Below, piece by piece: positions 3,643 to 7,708 of a stretch of 7,708 nt of DNA (the first letter of the stretch is position 1; each line of letters begins with the position of its first letter). The position numbers and the translations under genes were made by a program. The stretch is from a bacterium (GTDB lineage: Bacteria; Patescibacteriota; Minisyncoccia; Phycocordibacterales; VMEP01), in contig JAUYLU010000060.1 of assembly GCA_030699625.1 (NCBI GenBank), positions 1 to 7,708 of the forward strand. Direction: 5' to 3'. The notes below the pieces were generated by a model. It was not told the origin of the DNA. It saw only the letters and a list, made by a program, of their open reading frames with translations, and ran no database searches.

Positions 3643-4110
3643 ATTCCTTAGCCAGCTTTTCTCCAGATAGTGTTCCTCATAATGACAATTTGGGCAAATG
3701 AGCTCAAGATTGCTTAGTTCATTATTGTTTCTGTTCCTATCCCTATGGTGCACATGCAATATCTCATGCTTGTTATACCTACATCTTTCACAATTTTCTC
3801 CCCTTTGTTTTAGCAGTCTAAGTTTCAACATCCGCTGGTCCTTAACTTTGTCATGCGGACTGCCGAGCTTGTATCGAATACCTGCCCTATGCGTATTCGC
3901 GCAGGCTCGGCTACAGGTTTTCTTGTGCGCGCTCGCAAGGATTTTCTTTCCACAGATGACGCAAGGTTTTTCTTTCCGACTTGCGAGCCCGTAGCACACC
4001 TGACTGCAAAACGCCCTTCCTTGGCTCTTTTGCAGCTCGATAGGTCTTCGGTAAATCCTCGTAGAGCAAATTAGACATTCGGCATTGGGATTTCTTTTAT
4101 ACTCACCCAT
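3613..4110 (-). CDS. HNH endonuclease with zinc-finger array, ending inside tRNA-Ser
   Basis: The 165-residue product carries Cys pairs at 12/15 and 35/39 (CLIC...CSQVC) and at 50/53 and 66/70 (CVIC...CSRAC), so two treble-clef-like zinc modules are likely. A C-terminal HNH domain follows: CERC (107-110), HVHHRDRNRNNNELSNLELICPNCH (119-143) with HH at 121-122, the central Asn, and CxxC at 139/142. Free-standing nucleases of this build are common in Patescibacteria and phages and often behave as homing enzymes. The last ten codons and the TAG stop are the first 30 bases of tRNA-Ser, so the C-terminus (NGGLRRMVRH) is borrowed from the tRNA. It is clearly AT-richer than its neighbours, which suggests a recent arrival. 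An extended -10 (TGG-TATAAT) puts +1 exactly on the ATG. The target site is unknown. Confidence 0.88.
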   Translation of the reverse strand: MGEYKRNPNAECLICSTRIYRRPIELQKSQGRAFCSQVCYGLASRKEKPCVICGKKILASAHKKTCSRACANTHRAGIRYKLGSPHDKVKDQRMLKLRLLKQRGENCERCRYNKHEILHVHHRDRNRNNNELSNLELICPNCHYEEHYLEKSWLRNGGLRRMVRH

Positions 4111-4116
4111 TCAGCC

Positions 4117-4125
4117 ATTATACCA
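4117..4125 (-). promoter_or_regulatory. Extended -10 promoter of the HNH gene, predicted leaderless
   Basis: On the minus strand TGG-TATAAT (4125-4117) is a consensus extended -10 element. +1 falls on 4110, the A of the HNH ATG, and no Shine-Dalgarno sequence is present. No good -35 is visible, as is usual for extended -10 promoters. Transcripts would run into tRNA-Ser. Confidence 0.6.
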
Positions 4126-4156
4126 CTATAAATTTTTTATTATTCCTGTAGGCTTT

Positions 4157-4615
4157 ATGAATATGCGCTATGCGGGCATCGATTACGGCACGAAGCGGGT
4201 GGGGGTGGCGCTCTCCGACCCGGAGGGGAGGATTGCCTTTCCCAAGAAAGTATTCGAAAACAGCCCATCGCTCGTCGCCGAACTCGTCCGGTTTCTTAAA
4301 GAGGAGGGGGTGGAAGGCGTCGTGCTCGGGGAATCGCTCGCAAGCGACGGCCGGGAGAACGAGCTTATGGCGGACGTGCGCCGCATGGCCGAGGCGCTCG
4401 CCAAGGAAGCCGCCCTTCCAATATTTTTCGAAAAAGAATTTTTCACCTCGGTCGAGGCGAGGCGCCATCAGGAGCATGCGGCTAAATCGGGCGCAAGAGC
4501 GCCCGATCGCCCGTCCGGCGAAAGCCGGATTAGGAAGGTGGACGACAGCGCCGCCGCACTCATCCTTCAGCGGTACTTGGACAGAAAAAATCAGCACTCC
4601 GCGACGAATAACTGA
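4157..4615 (+). CDS. ruvX: Putative pre-16S rRNA nuclease / Holliday junction resolvase RuvX (YqgF)
   Basis: YqgF/RuvX proteins are RNase H-fold nucleases implicated in 16S rRNA 5'-end maturation and possibly Holliday-junction resolution. From the ATG at 4157 there are 152 residues, a normal length. RYAGIDYGTKRVGVALSDPEG (residues 4-24) carries the first catalytic Asp (D9). VEGVVLGES (52-60) supplies the Glu position (E59) where many homologues read 'vvGlP'. FFTSVEARR (95-103) and KVDDSAAALILQRYL (127-141) supply the last Asp pair (D129/D130). The start could equally be the ATG at 4163, and an in-frame ATG at 4085 would overlap the HNH gene. GTAGG at 4148-4152 supports 4157 or 4163. It is divergent from the HNH gene. 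Residues 109-124 (AKSGARAPDRPSGESR) form a flexible loop before the last motif. Confidence 0.92.
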   Translation: MNMRYAGIDYGTKRVGVALSDPEGRIAFPKKVFENSPSLVAELVRFLKEEGVEGVVLGESLASDGRENELMADVRRMAEALAKEAALPIFFEKEFFTSVEARRHQEHAAKSGARAPDRPSGESRIRKVDDSAAALILQRYLDRKNQHSATNN

Positions 4616-4640
4616 CCAGTTTTACTAAAGACTATAGACT
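4612..4640 (+). promoter_or_regulatory. Candidate promoter of the tRNA-binding protein gene
   Basis: CTGACC (4612-4617), a 17-base spacer and TAGACT (4635-4640) match the sigma-70 boxes at 4 of 6 bases each. The -35 box overlaps the ruvX stop codon. +1 would be 4647, two bases before the ATG at 4649, so the message would be almost leaderless. No Shine-Dalgarno sequence precedes that ATG. Confidence 0.35.
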
Positions 4641-4648
4641 ACGGACCA

Positions 4649-5002
4649 ATGACCATTACCATCGACGATTTCAAGAAGCTCGATATCCGCCTCGGCACCG
4701 TGAAAGAAGCCTCGAAGATCGAAGGCACCGACCGGCTCGTGAAGCTCGTCATTGATTTCGGGACCGAGACGAGGCAGATCGTTTCCGGCATTGCCCCCTA
4801 TTATCCGGACCTCTCGGTGCTTGTCGGGAAACAAATGCCGGCCATTCTTAACCTCGAACCGCGCCGCATCAAGGGCGAAGAAAGCCAAGGGATGGTGCTC
4901 TATGCTGTTCAGTCGGCCATCGAAGGGCACAAGGAAGGAGAGGAAAGGCTTACCACGCTCTCTCCCGACGAACCGCTCGAAAACGGGAGCGTCATTCGCT
5001 AG
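4649..5002 (+). CDS. Stand-alone tRNA-binding OB-fold protein (MetRS beta-subunit-like)
   Basis: The 117-residue product corresponds to the EMAP/Arc1p/MetG C-terminal tRNA-binding domain. ITIDDFKKLDIRLGTVKEASKIEGTDRLVKLVIDFGTE covers the first strands, with the conserved 'D-I-R-(L/V)-G' entry and 'K-L-x-x-D-x-G'. RQIVSGIAPYY and VGKQMPAILNLEPRRIKGEESQGMVL contain the 'R-I/V-SGIA-x-x-Y' and 'NL.P.(K/R)(I/L)(R/K)G..S.GM.L' signatures. In many bacteria this domain is fused to the C-terminus of methionyl-tRNA synthetase. As a separate protein it is annotated as MetRS beta subunit or as a Trbp111/CsaA-like structure-specific tRNA-binding protein. It probably dimerises and raises tRNA affinity in trans. 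No synthetase gene is in the window. Its position after ruvX (33-base gap) could allow co-transcription, but a separate promoter is also possible. Confidence 0.9.
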   Translation: MTITIDDFKKLDIRLGTVKEASKIEGTDRLVKLVIDFGTETRQIVSGIAPYYPDLSVLVGKQMPAILNLEPRRIKGEESQGMVLYAVQSAIEGHKEGEERLTTLSPDEPLENGSVIR

Positions 5003-5076
5003 AAAACAGGTAAATAGAAAAAAGAAAGTAGAAAGCAGATTTAACTGCTAACTACAAACTACCGACGAACTCGCGT

Positions 5077-5082
5077 TATACT
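5077..5082 (+). promoter_or_regulatory. -10 box of the pilM operon
   Basis: TATACT ends 7 bases before the pilM ATG at 5090, giving +1 at 5089, a message with a leader of one base or none. No Shine-Dalgarno sequence is present. The -35 region (around 5053-5060, TACAAACT) is weak. Confidence 0.45.
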
Positions 5083-5089
5083 GTAAGCA

Positions 5090-6169
5090 ATGAGACAAGG
5101 TCTTCTCAACGCGCTTTTCCCGCTTCCGCGCTATCTCAAGATGCCGTCGGTCGGCCTCGACATTTCCGACAAATCCATCCGCTTCATCGGTTTCAAGGAA
5201 AAGAAAGGGGCGCTCCGCATCGACCGCTTCGCCGAGGAGAAGCTCCCGACGGGCATCGTGGTGCGGGGGAAGATCAAAGACCCCGAGAAGATGAAGGAAG
5301 AACTCACGCGCTTCAGGGAGGCCCACGGGCTCGAATTCGTGCGCGTCTCGCTCCCCGAAGAGCAGGCGTATCTCTTCAGCATGCGGCTTCCGCTCGTGAA
5401 GAAGCGCGAGCTCAAGGAGAGCGTCACCCTCCAGCTTGAGGAACACGTGCCGCTCAAGCCCGAGGACGCGGTATTCGACTATGAGATATCGGGGGAGCGC
5501 GCCGACGGGTACTCCCTCGGGGTGAGCGTCTACCCGCGCACGGTGGCGGAAAGCTACGCCAATATTTTCATAGGGAGCGGGCTCATCCCGCTTTCCTTCG
5601 AGATCGAAGCGGAGGCCATCGCCCGGGCGGTGGTGCCGAAGGGCGACCACTCGACCTACATGGTGGTCGACTTCGGCCAAATGCGCACGGGCATCTCGGT
5701 GGTCTCGGGCGGGGCGGTCGCCTTCACCTCGACGGTCGAGATCGGCGGAGCGGAGATCACCGAGGCCATCGCCGCGGCACTCAACATTTCCCGCACCGAA
5801 GCGGAAACGATGAAGCGCGAAAAGGGGCTCGTCCGCGGCGAGGGGGGCAAGGAGAAGGCGTACGCCTCGATGCTCTCCATCGTCGCGCCGCTCCGCGACG
5901 AAATCAACAAGCATTACCTCTATTGGCACACCCACCAGGAGGGCGAGACTGCGCGGCTGCCCATCGCGAAGCTCATCCTCTGCGGCGGCGATTCGAATCT
6001 TCGCGGCCTTCCCGAATATCTCTCGCGGAGCATGCGCGTGCCAGTCGAGCTTTCGAACGTGTGGGTGAACGTGGGGCGGACCGACGAGTATCTGCCCGAG
6101 ATCGCCTTCGGCGACTCGCTCACCTACGCGACCGCCATCGGGCTCGCTCTCGCCGATTTCATCGAATGA
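5090..6169 (+). CDS. pilM: Type IV pilus assembly protein PilM (actin-like ATPase)
   Basis: PilM is a cytoplasmic FtsA/actin-fold protein that binds ATP and the N-terminal tail of PilN, linking the pilus motor side to the inner-membrane PilN/PilO platform. The 359 residues are family-typical. Phosphate-1 loop: VGLDISDKSIRFIGFK (about residues 21-36). The SHS2/1C-type subdomain includes LPLVKKRELKESVTLQLEEHVPLKPEDAVFDYEI (about 99-132). Phosphate-2 loop: MVVDFGQMRTGISVVSGG (about 191-208), followed by IGGAEITEAIAAAL. Adenosine motif: LILCGGDSNLRGLPEYLSRSMRVPVEL (about 296-322). The MRQGLLNALFPLPRYLKMP extension before the core is usual in Patescibacteria, which supports the start at 5090. The stop overlaps the pilN start (ATGA), so translation is coupled. 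It is the first gene of the pilMNO unit. Confidence 0.96.
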   Translation: MRQGLLNALFPLPRYLKMPSVGLDISDKSIRFIGFKEKKGALRIDRFAEEKLPTGIVVRGKIKDPEKMKEELTRFREAHGLEFVRVSLPEEQAYLFSMRLPLVKKRELKESVTLQLEEHVPLKPEDAVFDYEISGERADGYSLGVSVYPRTVAESYANIFIGSGLIPLSFEIEAEAIARAVVPKGDHSTYMVVDFGQMRTGISVVSGGAVAFTSTVEIGGAEITEAIAAALNISRTEAETMKREKGLVRGEGGKEKAYASMLSIVAPLRDEINKHYLYWHTHQEGETARLPIAKLILCGGDSNLRGLPEYLSRSMRVPVELSNVWVNVGRTDEYLPEIAFGDSLTYATAIGLALADFIE

Positions 6170-6699
6170 TCAATCTTCTTCCCGATTCCGCAAAAGAGGC
6201 CGCGCGCGCCGAATACCGGCGGCGGCTCGCGGTGTCGTCGCTCGTGCTTTTCCTTACCGCTTCTTTTTTCGTGTTCCTTTTCCTCGCGCCGTCGTACCTT
6301 CTCGCGTACGTGAAGCTCGCCTCGCTCGAGGAGCGCCGCGCCCTCTTCAGGAAAAGCATCGAGGAAGCGACGGCGGTGAAAGAGCTCGCGCTCCTCGAAG
6401 CCGAGCTCTCCGTGCTCCGCCCGAAGGAGGCCGCGCCGCCGGTCGCCGCGCTTATCGAGGCGGTAGTGAAGGACAAGGGCCCCTCGGTGCGGCTTCGGCA
6501 GTTCTCCTACGAGCGGCGCGGCAAGACGGCGAAGTTCGACGTGTCGGGAAGCGCCGCTACCCGGGCGTCACTCATCGCCTTCGTCGACCGGCTCAAGAAG
6601 CGCGAGGAGTTCGAAGACGTTTTCTCTCCGGTGTCGAACCTGGTGAGGGACAAGGACGTCGAGTTCACCGTGCAGATCTCTCTGACACCCCGGCCATGA
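6166..6699 (+). CDS. pilN: Type IV pilus inner-membrane protein PilN
   Basis: PilN is a bitopic inner-membrane protein whose short cytosolic tail docks into PilM and whose periplasmic ferredoxin-like domain pairs with PilO. The N-terminus MINLLPDSAKEAARAEYRRRL contains the 'INLLP' motif known to bind PilM. One transmembrane helix follows (about residues 24-48, LAVSSLVLFLTASFFVFLFLAP). A coiled-coil segment (LASLEERRALFRKSIEEATAVKELALLEAELSVL, about 53-86) leads to the periplasmic domain, with KGPSVRLRQFSYERRGKTAKFDVSGSA and ASLIAFVDRLKKREEFEDVFSPVSNLV. The length is 177 residues, slightly short. The ATG at 6166 lies within the pilM stop (ATGA overlap). The much longer in-frame extension upstream is only the antisense-like open frame inside pilM. 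It ends in an ATGA overlap with pilO. Confidence 0.93.
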   Translation: MINLLPDSAKEAARAEYRRRLAVSSLVLFLTASFFVFLFLAPSYLLAYVKLASLEERRALFRKSIEEATAVKELALLEAELSVLRPKEAAPPVAALIEAVVKDKGPSVRLRQFSYERRGKTAKFDVSGSAATRASLIAFVDRLKKREEFEDVFSPVSNLVRDKDVEFTVQISLTPRP

Positions 6700-7229
6700 A
6701 AACCGCCGCTCCCCAACGCTCCTCGCTCATCCTCCTCTCGGTCCTTTCGGCAGCCGCTCTTTTCGGCCAGGCGTTCATGCTCTACGGCGTCTACGCCATG
6801 AGTCGAAAGAGCGCGGAAGAGAGCGCCGAGATTACCCGTGCCATCGAGGGGCAATCCCGGGCGCTTGCCATGAACAATTTCCTGCGCTCGACCGAGGGAG
6901 CGCGGGCGTCGCTCGCGGGCCACTTCGTCACCGACGATTCGATCGTCTCGTTCATCGAGCGCCTCGAAGCGCTCGCGGACGAGGCGGGCATCTCCTTCTC
7001 GCTTTCCATCGTCGATCCTCCGGCGAACGAGCCGGTGCTCGACGTGTCGTTTCGGGTGGGGGGGACGTTCGAGAACCTCGAGTATTTCCTTTCGCTCCTC
7101 GAAGCCCTGCCGCTCGAGCTCGATGTCACCCGCTTCGCCATAGGGAAGACGCCTGCCGCGCTTGGGAAGGCGGCCGACCTCTGGGAGGGCGAGGGGAGCA
7201 TCAAGCTTTTAAGCTTCATCGCGCACTAG
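6696..7229 (+). CDS. pilO: Type IV pilus inner-membrane protein PilO
   Basis: PilO forms heterodimers with PilN in the alignment subcomplex. The 177-residue product has a short cytosolic tail (MKTAAPQRS) and one transmembrane helix (about residues 9-32, SLILLSVLSAAALFGQAFMLYGVY). A predicted coiled coil follows (about 37-70, RKSAEESAEITRAIEGQSRALAMNNFLRS). The ferredoxin-like domain includes SIVSFIERLEALADEAGISFSLSIVDP (about 80-106), then VLDVSFRVGGTFENLEYFLSLLEALPLELDVTRFAI (about 113-148), the usual PilO/GspM-like 'G.y..l..fl..le.lp' block. The assignment rests on this architecture and on its position directly after pilN with ATGA coupling. The sequence motif alone would be weaker. The stop is two bases before the next gene. 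Confidence 0.88.
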   Translation: MKTAAPQRSSLILLSVLSAAALFGQAFMLYGVYAMSRKSAEESAEITRAIEGQSRALAMNNFLRSTEGARASLAGHFVTDDSIVSFIERLEALADEAGISFSLSIVDPPANEPVLDVSFRVGGTFENLEYFLSLLEALPLELDVTRFAIGKTPAALGKAADLWEGEGSIKLLSFIAH

Positions 7230-7231
7230 CC

Positions 7232-7558
7232 ATGCATCGCTCTCTCAACAACCTCTTGTTCCGCCTCAAGGCCGCCTCCGACCGCGACCCCGAGAAGTTC
7301 GCGCTCGCGCCCGCTCGCGATTGGGCGCTCGCCGTCGGCGTCTTCCTTGCCGCCGTTTCGCTCGCCGCGGCGGGGAGCGCGTATCTCTACCTTGCGGTAA
7401 ACCGGAACGAAGCCTTCTCGCTCGGCGCCCCCGAAAGCAAAAAAGAGGCGGTGACGAAAGAGCGGCTCGACGAAGCGCTTTCGTATCTCGAGGAAAAGGA
7501 GGGGCGCTTCGAACGTATCTTGACGAACAAGACGCGCTTCGCCGACCCTTCGAAATAG
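7232..7558 (+). CDS. Small pilus-cluster membrane protein, function unknown
   Basis: The 108-residue product starts two bases after the pilO stop, so it is almost certainly co-translated with pilMNO. A basic cytosolic tail of about 28 residues (MHRSLNNLLFRLKAASDRDPEKFALAP) precedes one transmembrane helix (about 30-54, DWALAVGVFLAAVSLAAAGSAYLYLAV). An outside segment follows, with charged helix KKEAVTKERLDEALSYLEEKEGRFERILTN (about 72-101). It sits where pilP lies in proteobacterial pilMNOPQ operons, but it lacks a lipoprotein cysteine and a PilP beta domain, so a PilP role is only positional. A single-helix partner of PilN/PilO is a reasonable guess. It is the last gene of the unit; no clear terminator follows. 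Confidence 0.8.
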   Translation: MHRSLNNLLFRLKAASDRDPEKFALAPARDWALAVGVFLAAVSLAAAGSAYLYLAVNRNEAFSLGAPESKKEAVTKERLDEALSYLEEKEGRFERILTNKTRFADPSK

Positions 7559-7579
7559 AAACAATTGACCGATGACTTT

Positions 7580-7630
7580 TAACTTATGACCCTATAACCA
7601 TTGGATAATTCAGTTATTTGTTATAAGTTA
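7580..7630. repeat. AT-rich inverted repeat after the pilus cluster
   Basis: TAACTTATGAC (7580-7590) pairs with GTTATAAGTTA (7620-7630) over 11 bp with one G-U pair, enclosing 29 bases. It lacks a T-run and a GC-rich core, so it is not a standard terminator. The arms belong to the AACTTATAAC-type low-complexity sequence seen in other gaps of this window. Confidence 0.5.
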
Positions 7631-7681
7631 TTAGTTGTTGGTTAATTTTGCCCCCGTCGTTAAATAGGAGAGGGAGCGGAC

Positions 7682-7708
7682 ATGAAGCCGTTTTCGCCCT
7701 ACTACTTT
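7682..7708 (+). CDS. Probable start of a further gene (only 9 codons visible)
   Basis: An ATG at 7682 opens MKPFSPYYF and runs to the window edge. It is preceded by purine-rich GGAGAGGGAG with 5 bases spacing, a good Shine-Dalgarno sequence, and TTAAAT (7660-7665) could serve as a -10. Nine residues are too few to name a product. The sequence just upstream (7650-7677) resembles the 5' half of tRNA-Arg, which makes a tRNA or tRNA remnant an alternative explanation for this stretch. Confidence 0.35.

Noticed and set aside
4085..4156. Upstream in-frame extension of ruvX (start at 4085)
   Set aside because: The extra 24 residues (MGFLLYSPIQPLYHYKFF...) are not part of the family, overlap the HNH start region and lack a ribosome binding site.
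5048..5935. 295-codon open frame on the minus strand opposite pilM
   Set aside because: It is antisense to an unambiguous pilM, and its Arg/His/Asp-rich content is typical of the complement of GC-rich coding sequence.
5923..6699. 258-codon version of pilN starting inside pilM
   Set aside because: The first 81 codons are an Arg/His-rich shadow of pilM. The family start MINLLPDS at 6166 with ATGA overlap is clearly right.
7650..7708. A complete tRNA at the right edge of the window
   Set aside because: A loop with T33 and a paired anticodon stem could not be formed (AGCGG/CCGTT leaves an 8-base loop), and no T-loop TTCRANT is present up to the edge. Only the 5'-half resemblance is reported.

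Overview
The window most resembles an ultra-small-genome bacterium of the Candidatus Patescibacteria/CPR group (Parcubacteria-like). This is inferred from protein content, not from a database search. The signs are a stand-alone MetRS-beta-type tRNA-binding protein, a Patescibacteria-style pilMNO cluster with an extra small membrane protein, a two-helix membrane protein of a type common in that group, a free-standing HNH nuclease, short intergenic gaps with AACTA/ATAACT-rich tracts, and tRNAs without encoded CCA. The core genes are GC-rich, while several genes in the middle are clearly AT-richer.

Layout. At 1-505 (minus) is ruvA, cut by the window edge. Divergent from it is rpsT (641-904) with a textbook terminator, followed by tRNA-Arg(GCG) at 965-1036. 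An accessory stretch then runs from about 1040 to 3070. It holds a degenerate tRNA-like sequence in inverted orientation, a 49-residue ribbon-helix-helix protein, an unrecognised two-helix membrane protein on the minus strand with a structured leader, about 330 bases with no convincing gene but dense hairpins, and two consecutive MazG/HisE-like NTP pyrophosphohydrolases. At 3077-3529 is a core-like two-helix membrane protein (minus), at 3560-3642 tRNA-Ser(TGA), and at 3613-4110 an HNH nuclease gene whose last codons lie inside the tRNA. RuvX (4157-4615) and the tRNA-binding protein (4649-5002) follow on plus. The window ends with a translationally coupled type IV pilus cluster, pilM-pilN-pilO plus a small membrane protein (5090-7558), and the probable first codons of another gene at 7682.

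How the genes fit together. RuvA and RuvX both act on Holliday-junction-type DNA. rpsT, the tRNAs and the tRNA-binding protein serve translation. PilM (actin-like, cytoplasmic) with PilN and PilO forms the inner-membrane alignment platform of a type IV pilus. The two pyrophosphohydrolases probably clean non-canonical or excess nucleotides.

The most unusual signals are regulatory or RNA-level. At several genes a -10 box lies 6-8 bases upstream of the ATG, which predicts leaderless mRNAs. The minus-strand membrane gene at 1947 has a leader in which a 9-bp anti-Shine-Dalgarno helix encloses a 10-bp hairpin whose G-U pairs are possible only on that strand. A tightly packed series of hairpins (2127-2361) precedes the first pyrophosphohydrolase. 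A 19-bp inverted copy of the tRNA-Arg T-arm lies just downstream of that tRNA. All of these come from reading the sequence by eye; no folding or homology search was run.
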